NCBI GenBank assembly: GCA_010645155.1
Contig: JAAGOF010000104.1
Location: forward strand, 2,201,522 to 2,265,521
Direction of reading: 5' to 3'
From: Tigriopus japonicus
Taxonomy: Eukaryota; Arthropoda; Copepoda; Harpacticoida; Harpacticidae
DNA length: 64,000 nt
Shown piece by piece: positions 45,433 through 57,320 of the stretch. A program made the translations under genes and the position numbers. Under the pieces are notes generated by a model, which worked only from the letters and a program-made list of their open reading frames with translations, was not told the DNA's origin and searched no databases. The first letter of the stretch is position 1. Each line of letters begins with the position of its first letter.

Positions 45433-48400
45433 GTGAGTTTGGCGCTCATAACGATGTATGTATTATTGTTGGCTAGAGGTGCGATGGAAACTGGACCAAA
45501 GAAATCTCCTAATCTTAGCATTTATGCCGTAACGAGATACATTGTTAGGGCAGAGGTTAGTGATAATTGTACTGTGCCTAACGGACCAGTAGTGTAGCTA
45601 GTGTGTGCTTCATGTCAAGTCCTTGGCCTTCAGGTCTTCCCAAAAAGTTTAGAGTAAAGTGAGACTCGGGTTCGATTGTGATCCACGAAACCAACGTGCT
45701 CGCTTTTTGGGTGAGGCGTTAATCAAGAGCATCGCTCACTATCTCAGCAGCTAAACTAAGCTCAGCTGGAAGGATACCAATAGCCGATTGTACCAGGATT
45801 GACGTGGGTGTAAGCCCTCGTTCGAAACCTCCTTGATACCCTTACAATAAAAGCCCTTCTTAAGAGCAAAGAAAGTAGCAGCAAAGCTCCTTAAGCATCA
45901 GCCTTTGAGGCTCGGAAATTTTCCTTTTGTGAACGCTCGTCTCGGTCGTCTTGGAGTATTTAGTCGGTGAAAAGCCTGCTGTTGTGCCTGGGCTCGCTTT
46001 TCTATTGAGACTCACAATCCATAGAGAACTCTATTCAGTGGCCTGGCTCCTTCCTCTCGATTCCCGAACCTACATTACAACAAAGTAACACTCGTCCACC
46101 AAAATGGTACTTTTCTTCGATGATTAAGATGGACAGGAAGTTAACACGAAAGCGGAATTACAAACGAATACACGGGCCCAAATCCGCTCAACGAGTCAGA
46201 ATGAGCTTGCAGAAAAGCTGGACTTCAATGGATGGCAGTCAGAGACCGAACGGGCTGTGCTTCACCGCCGAAACCGAAAGCAGAGGATTTCGAAATTATG
46301 TATTATGCAAATACATAGATAATTCACCTCAAAATACTTATTGGGCATGGGATAGAGGAAAGAAAATCTCAATTTTCTAGATCCGGAAATCATCCCATCT
46401 CAGAAGTTTTTGGACCGAAAAAGGAACACTTTTCCTTTCAAACTTTATTTTCTGTAGTGTAAGTCTACTTTCGGTAGGTATAATTAAAACCGAAATTTCG
46501 GCCAAAAAACGCTCTCAGTCCGTCGCTACATGAAATAGTGATGTCTACTTTTGAGGGTCCAGGGGAAATGAAGCACTTTTTTTGACTTTCTACCTACAAG
46601 GAAGAATGAAAAAAATGCCAATAATAGCCCAATTTCCACCTTTTTCACGTTGTCTTTAAAACAGGCGAATTATGACCACCTAACACTGGAAATGACCCGT
46701 TCGTTATGAAAAATGAAATTTGAAACGCTCCTTTTGATTTGCCTAATTGACATCTTTGTCGTGTGTCGATAACAAATTGATAAATTAGGTGTTTCACATA
46801 TGTTGGCCATTGCTGAATAGCTGTTTTCGCCTAAAAATATCAAAGCAACGTAGTGTAGCAAGCGTTGAGTGAGAATAGTTGGTAGCTGAAACTGATAGAA
46901 AAAGAAGTTGAAGGGTTTATAAAAAGTTGATGTACCAAACGAAAAGAATTTCCGTGTCTAGATTAAAATCAGATAGCGATTTTAAAAATTAATTGACTTT
47001 GGGGGTGAAAAATTGAATTTTTATGGGAAGCCCTTAAATCGTCAAAATAGGGATAGGATAAAAAACATGACTTTTATCAATAATATCATTGAAGATAATT
47101 GTAGGAAAAAATGATTTTCAAAGCTAAACTAGAGAAGGGTGGATCAAGGAATGTTAAGGGCAGTCAGCTTTTGGTTCGTCACTTGGTTTTACTAAAAATG
47201 CATTAGTTTGTAGACAGTTTATTCTTGATTCTGCAAAGAGAAAATTAACGGTAATGTCGTGATCTGTTTCTAGCATTTGTGTTTTAATGCGATTCAAAGA
47301 AACTAGATTTGGGTGAAGAACAGCGAATGGGCGAAGTAATTAAGCCCTTCGCTTTTCAACTCCAGTCCACGCATTTACGGTAGGAGTCGAAAAACGACTA
47401 GCCTTAATGTAATCGAGTCTCGAGACCCTTTTTCCATCATGATCATCTTCTTCTTCTTGCCTCTTCTACTTTTTTCCCTGATCAATGATTGGCTCACTCA
47501 AGAGAACTATGAAGTGGAAGAGTCAGCAATTCGTAAACACACACCCACACACACTTTACTCGCTCCCACTTTGTTAGATTCCATGACTACATTACCCAAC
47601 AAAATGCCCACCATTCGCGGGGTTGGTGGGCCTCATTCCCTTCAATTCACTCTTCGGAAAAGCCAGGGATCGAGGGGGAAATTTGCTGCTGACCTGGCAC
47701 CCACACTCATTGGTCATTGGTGTCAGCACATATATCAAGCTCAGCTCTCGTCAAGGTGACCGATCACAACCACTGACTGACCAAACTAATCATCTTCCTT
47801 CAGAGGGATTTGGAAACGACGTACGTCCTCGAGTAAATAAATAGTGGGTATTGCAAGGCCAGCTGTACATAACGAGAGTCCTTCCTTGATAATAAAGTTC
47901 GGCCGATCCCAAGATGCCTTTTGTTGGGATACCTTCAAGAACATTGATTATTCGAGTCAAAGTCGTGCTGGCTTGGCATTTACTAACCCAAGAGGCTCAT
48001 TATCAATTGAGAGATCGACTCAAAAAAATAAGCAATGAAATCCTTGTTAATGGAACCAGATCATTGTACAGGACAGCGCATTACATGTCCATGCACTTTG
48101 CCAATGTAAAAAACAAAAAAATTCAACTAAATCTAACAAAGTAAAGATTCATACCAAACAAGTCCTGAAACGTCAATTGCTGGATGTCAAAAATAGTGTG
48201 AAGAGTGTCTAACAATGTAACAAAAATGGTGTCAAATCTGTATGTCTGTATTCACTTGGAGCGGACAAAAAATAAATCAACCCTGATTGAAATAGCTTCA
48301 TTCGGATGTTCAAAGGACCACATTCACAAAGGATTGGTCAAACTCGGAAAAATTTCCTCAATGCATTCATTGCTTTGCATCCATGTTACTTTTTCCAAAT

Positions 48401-50545
48401 ACTTGATCCCAAAAACACCGCTGATTGACAAAGAACATCAAACATGTCTTACCTTTTAATGGCTTCAACAATTGACTCAAAATTCAATGTTAAGCAACCA
48501 CATCTCATTTACCCTCAAAAAGGACTTGGTCAAAGAAGGATTCTGACAGTCATCAAAAAAATTACGAGTCTGGATTTGAATCAAAAGAATTCGTTCAACT
48601 TTCTTTGAACAGGAGCTTGGACCTTAGCGAGTTCATGTTTTGATTTTCAGCTCAATCAAACTACGAGTCAAGAGTTATACTGTACGTCTTACAAGTTCAG
48701 GCCAGAGCAGGCACAAAGTGAATGTTGCTGAGAATTCCTTCTCAACAATGCTGCTCCAAAGCAATCTATCTTTTTTTAAGGCCTACACCGAAAGTAGCAA
48801 GCGCCTCAAGAGAAGATTTTAGGATGTTTATACCCTAAACATGGCAGTGTCGGCTGTTTCATGTTCCAAGTATCACACTCTCCGGGTAAGAATGTTCCTT
48901 TATCCGCAGTTGATTGGAACGCAAATTTCTATGAATTTTTCTGAACTTGAATTCTTAGACCAAGATCATCTCCAAAAGAAACTGCACCAGGCTCACTTGA
49001 GCAAACTTGCTGAAATTTCTGATTTTTATGGCGAAAAAGCATGATATTTCGGTGAGGTACCACAATTTTCAAATTTAACCAACTCAATTTTCATTGGTCA
49101 CACACCATAGCGCTATAAATTCCGTTGATTGGGACGATAACTTTAAAAGGGAATTTCAACAGTGTCCTTTTTTATTGAGTTATGAAGTATTATTGATGAT
49201 ATAGCATTGAAGTGTCAGAATATTCAAACAAGAATTCTATTCATTGCATTTTTTTTCAATCTAAGCTTAAATCCTTCCAAGCATTTGGCCACGTTTACAA
49301 AATCTAAGGATGTTGTTTTTCAATGAAATTCAACCATTTCAACCAATAAAAGGGCCCTGGCTGATTTTTTGAAGAACCCCGTTTTAGATGGTTTGTCCCT
49401 AAGGTATTTCCCATTTTTGTCCCTCCTGGTCTCATTCCATGAAGACTTCTAGGGCAGGAAACTGGTCATCTCACGTTTCTTTACTTTGACTCTCAAGAAT
49501 AGCTCTCTCGCTCAACGACTTGAAATTAAAAGACTGAGACCTGTTTTTTGGTCATCCCTTCGGACGTCCGAATTTTCGAGTGGTCAGACAAGTTCGAACT
49601 GAAACATACCCGAACAAAACACTTCTTGCTGTTCTTGTATTTTGCCTTGAAATAATTGCTTCTCAACCTTGACAAGAACCCTTTTGAGGTCCAATGTGCA
49701 TTGCGAGTACAGTAGTGACCGACCGTCTCTTCAGCTTTCCAACGTGAAATCCCATCGAGGTTTTGCTTCAAGTCTTGGATGGGATGGCCTTAATCTCTGG
49801 CACTGAAACCAACCAACACTTACAACAGATCTATAAACCACAACATCCATTCGTCTTGGGAACAACTGCCCATGGGCACAAAAACAACCAACTCAAGTAG
49901 ATGGGATGCAAGTATTGTATTAGGTACCACGATTTTCCGAAGCCTTAACACATTCCATTCCAGCCAGCTAAGAAAAAAGAAAACATGATTTGGAGGCGGA
50001 AATTATGACTAAAAAGCGAGGGAAATTATCATTTTATCGCAATTCTATATGTCTAAGATCAAAGAGCATCCTGCAACAAACAAGAGAGCGCGGATCTCAT
50101 CATTTCAAAACATAATTGAAAGACATTGAAAAAGTGTTAGTGATGTAACGGTACAAAATAAGATATTTTTATGTTTACCTTGCTTTCATAAAACCAAAGT
50201 TTTTCATAAAAAATGGCATCCTATTTATGGTTTTCCTATTTGAAAATTGAACCTTATAAAGCTCAGCTTTGGAGTAGGAGTTGAATCTTTTTAGGAAGTT
50301 TCCTCCATGAAGAAAAGCCATAACCTAGTTTTAATTGATTAAGGCCGTCCTAAAAAACAATTGTCGCTGTCCATAAGCAACGAAATCATTTTCATTGTGC
50401 GCCGATTTGAGTGCTTTCAAATTTCGTTCAAAAAGTTTTGAACATTGCCAAATTCTGGAAGTACTTAGACACACTCATTCTGCGCCTAAAATATCTTTGC
50501 AATCAGTGAAATCCATTTGATGACGAGCTCCTAAGACACTTCCAA

Positions 50546-50926
50546 TAGAGGTTGTGAACAATTCCAAATCTAGTGAAATCTAGCCCTTTTATCCTCATAT
50601 CTGTGCTGGTCACTTAGGCCGAAGTGCAGAGGAACAGTAGGGTAGCCAAAATGAGAAGATAAGAAAGTGCTCGATGGGGTGGTTTGTTAAACCTAGTCAA
50701 GAAATAAATACGTATAAATCTCTAAAGACAGTTACGTCAAGTGATTTTACTTAAAGCTAATGTTCTGGTTAGGATAATATACTTTTGCTTACTTAAGATG
50801 ACAATTGTAAAATGAGTATCAATATGTGACCAATATGTGATTGACTTTGAGCTTTTACCTCCCTTTTGTTTGTCTCCACTTATGGGGGGAAATTGTAACA
50901 CCGATATATTTAGTTCACATTCTCTA
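50546..50926 (-). mobile_element. MITE-2 copy 2, ~381 bp
   Basis: Reverse-complement copy of 29506-29887. Its ends TAGAGGTTGTGAAC and GTTCACATTCTCTA are flanked by TA on both sides, compatible with a TA target. It lies just 5' of a SINE-1 copy. Confidence 0.82.
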
Positions 50927-50944
50927 TAAGAATCTACTTTCGAA

Positions 50945-51123
50945 GGAAGCCAGAGTGGCCGCGCGTTCTACTGCGTTCTAATAAGAGTCGAATGTAAGTG
51001 CTTCCCCAGACGGCGTAGGTTCGAATCCTGTTGGGGATCGGATTGAACCTGTCGGGAGAAATCCTTGTTTATAGGGAATCCCATTCCTCGTAGCGGTTGT
51101 AGAAAATCCGCAACCAAAAAAAA
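50945..51123 (+). mobile_element. SINE-1 copy 1: tRNA-derived SINE, ~179 bp
   Basis: The head GGAAGCCAGAGTGGCC resembles tRNA-Leu/Ser 5' sequence, with an A-box-like TGGCCGCGCG. The B box GGTTCGAATCC (51018-51028) is perfect. The 3' part reads CCATTCCTCGTAGCGGTTGT, AGAAAATCCGCAACC and poly-A, which matches the LINE B 3' end. No clear target duplication remains. Confidence 0.88.
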
Positions 51124-52870
51124 TGGGTCTTACATCATAGTGCACTGTACATATTTTTCTACTTGGTCTCCTCTTGCGACCCTGCATAGAGGCTGGCTCT
51201 CATAGGCTAACACAAGGTGCCAATAATTCACACTGGTGATTGGTCAATAGCATTCAGTTGAACATTCAGCTGATTCTAACGAAGTTTGCAGGGTTGCAAA
51301 TCAAACTCAAATTCGTGTTTGCTCATATACAAGAGCAAAGCACCCATTCTCCAAGAGGTAACCCTTCCTTGCAACCTCCCATGAAAAAACTTGCAGCAAG
51401 CTGAGATTTCACATCACTAAGATTTTGCTGTCAATCACCCAATCATGTGAATTAATTGGAACATTAATCGGCCCTTGTTTGAACTCCATACTAGTTGAAA
51501 TTCACTTTTTACGTATCAGGTAAATACCTTAGACACGTTTGCTACAGGCTTGAGGATTTTCATTAACCAAACTGCACCATCAAATGGGCTAACTAGTTTA
51601 GAAGCAATTCTGATAAGGAAAGGTTTCCTTTAATCACAAACTTTGGCTTCTCACATGTTGGATGACATCACAGACTGTCCGTGTTGGTCGGGTATTCATA
51701 GATTTTATAGGGCAGTCTATATAAAGGGTCGCTAGTCTCCTCCAAATGGCGTGGAATCATCAAACACAAAGACGATACTTCAAAAGCCAGTGAAAACGGA
51801 AGACACACACCATGGCCGTTTTTGCTCGACATCCATTGTTTTTCTTCTGAACACCTCACTCGTCGCTCTCATTACTGAGTTCGTTAACCAACCTCTTTTT
51901 CTTTGCTTGCTAAAGAATTATCTCCGAGCTGTGTTCGATTGAGTGCTGCCGGCAGAAGTGGCATATATTTGTAGTTTGGGAGCAATCGCTATTCATTTCT
52001 CGTCAGTGGTGTTGAATTTGTTGCAACGTTTGTGGGATTGGGCGAAAAACAAACGGTTTGTGTTAGATCCAAATCCTGGGATTTCTAAAAGCAATCAGGC
52101 AGAATCCTGCAATTTCATCAGATAAACCCCAGGTATTGCCGAACTTCGTCTTATAAAAGCTTCCGTGGGAACGAAAGGCGTGAGAAGTGAAGCACGAATG
52201 ATATAAACCCTTGGAAAGACAAGATATTTCGATATTCCACTAGTATTTGAATCTTTAAGAATCAAGTCTATTTTTTTAATTACTATGAATTTGTCAGTAA
52301 CGGCTGTTTGCAATTCATTTCGATAAAATTGTAGCATCAAGAAGGATGTTGATAACTGACGTATTTTTACGATTTACAACAAAGCCAAATTTCATATCCC
52401 TAAAAGATTGGTTTTCATATTCTTTTGACTTTGATACAGCCTGTCGTGTATCTTGTTAAAATCTTCCTCTTTTGGCAGTTATTGTGGACACATTCGTAAT
52501 AATCTCTGGCCTCAAAAAATCGGCAAAGGGTGACAGTGACCACAGATATCTTCAGATGCGATTTGCTTGCCTATTTTGGAGGACAATCTTCATAGATAGT
52601 TGAACAAAAGTTGCCATAATCTTACTGAAAGTTTCGACGATTATTCTCCCTGAGTATGTCCAAAAGGTAGTAAAGGCATAATGTAGAATGATGATTAAGT
52701 CTTAATATCTCTAAGAAGCTTGTTCATGATTCACAAAAATGGTCTAATTTAGAGAGATAACAACATTTCAGACTGAAATTAAGTAGTCTAACTAGTTAAT
52801 AAATTTAAAAATAATGAATAAAAAGTTGTTCTTATCACCATGTACATCAACTCCTTCCACGTGGACAAAT

Positions 52871-53120
52871 GGTCGGTTGTTGAGGTAGTTTTAGAGTACA
52901 CTACGTAGAAGCATATCTAGAAACATTAAAGAAGCATATGAGACGGAGTAGAAATAGCCATGTTTTATAAAGTTTTGCTACATAAGTTGTTGCGTTTTTC
53001 AATCACAGCTTATGTGGCAAAATTTGATCGAGCATGGTTATTTCTACTCCATCTCATATGCTTCTTTTATATTTCTGGATGTGCTTCTACTATACTTCAA
53101 AACTACCTCAACAACCGACC
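52871..53120. mobile_element. Foldback element, 250 bp palindrome
   Basis: The left arm starts GGTCGGTTGTTGAGGTAGTT and the right arm ends with its complement, AACTACCTCAACAACCGACC. The arms extend about 105-120 bases each with some mismatches (GAAGCATATGAGACGGAGTAG against GAAGCATATGAGATGGAGTAG) around a short centre. There is no coding capacity. The related repeat at 16380-16400 shows the site without it. Confidence 0.88.
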
Positions 53121-53151
53121 TAATATCAATTAAGGTTGTACTTTGATACCT

Positions 53152-53249
53152 GAGGCTAGTTTTTAGACTCAAAAGATCGATTTAAGATCGTACTTTAGTA
53201 TTACAATTCCGATCTTGAGATCGATCTTTGCGTCTTAAAAACTAGCCTC
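53152..53249. mobile_element. MITE-3 copy 1, ~98 bp foldback
   Basis: The ends AGGCTAGTTTTTAGACTCAA and, from the right complement, AGGCTAGTTTTTAAGACGCA continue into AGATCGAT repeats, giving arms of ~40 bases. A related copy lies at 63181-63283. The flanking CTG on both sides may be a 3 bp target duplication. Confidence 0.8.
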
Positions 53250-53862
53250 TGACGTCGCTCAGAGGAATGGATTGCAACAGAGCGGTCCGTGTCAACCTCA
53301 AAAGTGGCCAACAAAACGATAAGGGGGAATGGCCCAGTATGTGGTATCTATCAATATCTATGATAGTGACCCGGCTTGCAAAAACCTAGAACATGCTCAT
53401 GCAATAACGCGACCACCTGAATATTTCACCGACGGACTTCAACCTCATTTTTTGCCGACGAGTTATTGATCCCGTTGGGAGCTTAAAATGCTTTCATAGT
53501 GGAGGAAAATTCTCCAAGGGAGACAGTGGCCAAATGTCTCGAAATTGGAAACCACCCTCGAACCAAGTGCTGAAATGGTGATTTGCATTCGCAATATTTT
53601 TCCAACGACAATGCACATCCTTGGTGTATTTTGTGCTTTCTACGGAATACACCAAGGTTGTATTCCATACCATTGGGTGCTTTTGTTGGCATGATCAGAT
53701 TGCTTAGTGCTTAGAAGGGCACAATCTGGAGCATTCATTAAGATCTTTGGCAAAATTGATTGACCGACTTGTGAGAGATGCAAGATCGAGTAGTTTGAAA
53801 CGTGGTCCACTCATTTCCAGTACATTATTTTCTAATCTTATAGAACAGACTTAACACCAAAA

Positions 53863-53935
53863 NNNNNNNNNNNNNNNNNNNNNNNNNNNNNNNNNNNNNN
53901 NNNNNNNNNNNNNNNNNNNNNNNNNNNNNNNNNNN
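53863..53935. other. Assembly gap (73 N)
   Basis: A run of N directly beside the 3' end of LINE B copy E; it probably hides the copy's A-rich tail. Confidence 0.95.
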
Positions 53936-54490
53936 GAGAGTTAATGATTAATATAGTTTATAAAATTACCGTTTATATGAAATTTGATCTACCAATGAGT
54001 TACTGTTGGCAGATCTGTACAACCCTTGAATAGTGGGTTGGTCAGGAATAGTATTTAAGAATTTGTCCAATCCTGCCTTAAATGCTGTTAGAAGATCAGC
54101 TCCTACATATTCCCGACGAAGACTAATGGGCAACAGATTGAACAATGAATGAGCCCGATAAAGAAGAGAGGAGGACTTCATTGTTCGAACTAGCCTGGAT
54201 TCCTTGGGATTTGGAGGTGCTCTCAGAACGCACGTAAGACCTCTACGATCGCTACAACTGATCTCAAATCCTGGGTTAGGACAGAGCCCATGAATGCTCT
54301 TGAAAACATACAGTATCAGATAGTTATCTTTCATACCTTCTCTGAGCACTGTACAGCCCTAACTTCTTGAGCCTCTCCCAATACGAGAGCTCTCTCATTC
54401 CTGTGATGTTCGTAGTAAAACATCTTTGGACCTGCTCGACCTTTTGTAAACCTGCTGAACTCATTGGAGCCCAAATGGGTGAGTCATATT
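53936..54490 (-). mobile_element. LINE B copy E, 5'-truncated
   Basis: The frame 54349-53966 matches the ORF2 C-terminus of copy C (SIHGLCPNPGFEI, REYVGADLLTAF, end QISYKR). Homology ends at ~54490 after CCCAAATGGGTGAG. The 3' tail is lost in the gap. A frame change near 54350 separates the upstream part. Confidence 0.88.
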
Positions 54491-56343
54491 TTGCTATTTA
54501 ATTGCTATTCGCAATTCTTATTATTAAAGGCGAATGTTAATTGTTCGTGACTATTGTAGTGTCTTATCCTGTGAAGCATTCAAGTAAAGCATCACAAAGG
54601 CAACTCTTTTCCTCTTGTTTTTGCCAGTCAAAGAGTATAATGACAAAGAAATCTGCTGGAGAGATCGATCTACTTTTCCATTCCATTAAGTCAAACTGTT
54701 AGACCTACGGCATGTTGATTTTTCAAGCGATCTTAAAGTAGCGGATGCAATTTCCCAAAGGCTCTCGATGCACCCTTTGCCTTTTTGTCTGCTCCTTATA
54801 GCGCTTGAAAAAAAGGCATGTGGCTCAAATTAAATGGAGGGCTGCAGGTTTTCGCAATCTAGGCATTACCTATTTGGAGACCTCTAGCGTTCTGTAAATC
54901 CAATTTCTTTCCTCTTGGACCGCCAGAAAGATAATGGGATCGTTTAAATATCAAATGACCTGCATACCTTCATTCCATTTACTTCCTAAGGTTGTTGCAT
55001 TTCTTTTCAATGGAGTATCGTTACCTACACCTGTCAAGCTGAGATTTTGTTCAAGTTTTTTATTCTCATGATTATTCGTCTCGGATTATATTATTCAAAC
55101 GTAACATTGGGAAAGCGCCAATCGGTGAGAAAGACAAATAATCGGCAATGAATGTAATTGAAGTGAACATGATTAGTAGGGACGAGCAAAAAGTGCAGAT
55201 AAACATAGGCATTCAGTTACCAAAACCGCGTAAAAGTCAAAATCGCAAATGGACTGTAAAAATAACAAAATAACCAGAAACATTAATGCATACAACCTTA
55301 GATTTTTTCTTATCTTCATCATTTTTCAATCTTAACGAGCAAAATTTTATGTATTAATCATATTTGTTTTATCAATAATATGCTAGCCTACGCTGAGAAT
55401 CAACAAGATTACAAAATACTTTCCACTTTGGTTTTGGTTATTCAAGTAGCGATGGACCAAAAAGGCTTTTAATTGAAACCGAAAGTTTCGTCCTAAAGGG
55501 CTTAACCGAAACCGAAGTTTTGGACATGCAAAATTCTATTTGAAATTTAAACCAATCATGTGGACGATGTTAGGTGATTCTAAAATCTTAAAAAATCTGA
55601 AAATTGAGCTTCAGAGGTTTCTGACAAAATGAAAATTTTGGTAATTGCAATTGGTGGAAGTAATTGTAAATCTTATCATTTGAACTTTTTTTTGAAGAAA
55701 ACTTTGTTATCGTACTTTATCACATTTTTAAGTAACTCACCCGAATCTGCACTTCAGTGATTCCAGTATTGGGTCTCAAAAAAGTTGTGCTTGAATTATT
55801 TTTTTCTTACTTAACTTCACGGGTATTGGATTCGGCTAGAGTCATTTCTGAACCACAAACCGGGTTCACTCTTTCACAAAGGAAAGGGGAGAACAAAAAA
55901 CGGGAAAAAGCCATAAACGAAAGGGCAACTCTTATCCCTGAATTCCACAAGGTTTTAGCTTATTTCTCAAAGTTATTTACTATTTGAGTTTTACGTTCAA
56001 TAGTTACCTAGAACTGAAGATTTAGGATTAGTGACTTGGAATTTATTTTACGTATTGCTGTATATGTTTGTTTTTTCATTTCGAAGGCGTTTTTTATTCA
56101 GTAAGATGGCAAAGTGGTTAAAAAGAGATAGAAATTTTTGGCTTTGTTATGGTTTTTTTTTTGTTTATTGTTTGGGACCACCCGGGACACTTGAAAATGT
56201 ACAAAGGGTATTGGTACAGAAAAAAAAGAAATGAAAAATGAAAGAAAAAAAAGAAAAAAAAACGAAGAGGGAAGACGGAAACAGTTTAAAAGGCCGTGAC
56301 CCCAACTAACCGAAACTAGAAACAGTTTTTGAACTGGAAAATT

Positions 56344-57135
56344 TCACATGAAGCATTTTAAATGAGCCCTGACATCAACGGTGGTCATTAGGGACTTAAA
56401 TTTTCTCAATGTTCCAGCATGTTGAACGTCGACAGGCAGACTATTCCAGTAAAGAACGATTCGATTTCGTAGGAAGTGAATTCGACATCTGAGTGTAGAC
56501 ACTTCGGGAGACAGAAGGCCCCTCACAACGCTTCTTGTCTGGTAAAATTTAGGAAAAGACTCAAATGGAATGATGGGTTCAGTCGATCCCAGTTGATGAA
56601 GGGTAATTTTTTGCGAGAATATCTTGTGAGCATGGAAAAGATCTTGATAAATTCGTCTTTTCTCCAATGAGTCCAGCCCCATTATCTTCAGTCTTTCGGG
56701 GTAAGAGCATTTTTGGAGTTGTTTGATGGCTTTTGTACCTCGTCGTTGAACTGATTCAACTGCTTGAATGTCCTTTTTCAGAACGGGACACCACACTTGG
56801 GTGCTAAATTCTGCTAGTGGGCGAACCTACGTTTTATAGAGCAAAGTCCACGTCTTGATATCACGCGTGAGGAAATGTCGCTTTAATAAACCGAGCACCT
56901 TACTTGCTTTCATCTTTACCTCAGAGTAGTGATCACTGAAGTTGTTCTTCGGATCAAAAACAACTCCTAAATCTCGCTGAGAGTTGCCCTCTGCAAGATG
57001 TTTGTCCTCCATTGAATAAGTGAAATATCTGGATTGTTAGATATGAGATGGCGCAGTAAATCAAATATACGCCACTTTTTGTCCCCTACGTGGATTTCAA
57101 TGCATAAACCATCCATATCATACCAAATATCCATA
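56344..57135 (-). pseudogene. LINE C: C-terminal reverse-transcriptase region of another CR1/L2-like LINE
   Basis: The frame 57012-56827 has QRDLGVVFDPKNNFSDH. After a TAG, the same type of sequence continues in 56796-56344 with WCPVLKKDIQAVESVQRR, YPERLKIMGLDSLEKRR and YWNSLPVDV. This is the block that follows the catalytic domain in CR1/L2-like LINEs (DLGV...H, W-P-x(5)-IE-x-VQ, Y-x-x-RL, LE-x-RR). It differs clearly from LINE B. A little more coding-like sequence (IHVGDKKWRIFDLL) reaches to about 57100 and stops where SINE-1 copy 2 begins. It is 5'-truncated and inactive. Confidence 0.8.
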
Positions 57136-57140
57136 TTAAC

Positions 57141-57320
57141 GGAAGCCAGAGTGGCCACGCGTATTAGCGCGTTCTTATAAGAGCCGAGTGTAAGTGCTTC
57201 CCCAGACGGCGTAGGTTCGAATCCTGTTGGGGGTCGGATTGAAACTGTCGGGAGAAATCCTTGTTTACAGGGAATTGCATTCCTTGTAGCGGTAGTAGAA
57301 AATCCGCAACCAAAAAAAAA
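57141..57320 (+). mobile_element. SINE-1 copy 2: tRNA-derived SINE, 180 bp
   Basis: Close copy of 50945-51123. It has head GGAAGCCAGAGTGGCCACGC, B box GGTTCGAATCC (57213-57223), then TTCCTTGTAGCGGTAGTAGA, AAATCCGCAACC and A9. Its tail matches LINE B copy D even better than copy 1 does. Confidence 0.9.

Larger units (their letters stand above)
52560..53345 (+). repeat. Diverged interspersed repeat, copy with two nested foldback elements
   Basis: It aligns with 16070-16525. The alignment is interrupted by 52871-53120 and 53152-53249, which are absent in the other copy. Family unknown; no coding capacity. Confidence 0.7.

Noticed and set aside
47439..47759. Small secreted protein with hydrophobic N-terminus
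   Set aside because: Only a hydrophobic start followed by unstructured sequence, no splice or family support, and it lies in the GPCR intron.
51008..51040. tRNA gene suggested by GGTTCGAATCC
   Set aside because: The B box is perfect, but the cloverleaf does not close with a plausible acceptor stem, and the sequence runs into a LINE-like tail and poly-A. It is a tRNA-derived SINE.
50978..51187. Frame across SINE-1 copy 1 (and the similar one at 57139-57377)
   Set aside because: It arises from the tRNA-like head and tail read backwards; both SINE copies produce it, so it is not a gene.
55190..56330. hAT-like start TAGGGACGAGC near 55190 and TAGCGATGGACC near 55447
   Set aside because: No matching inverted end or target duplication was found for either.
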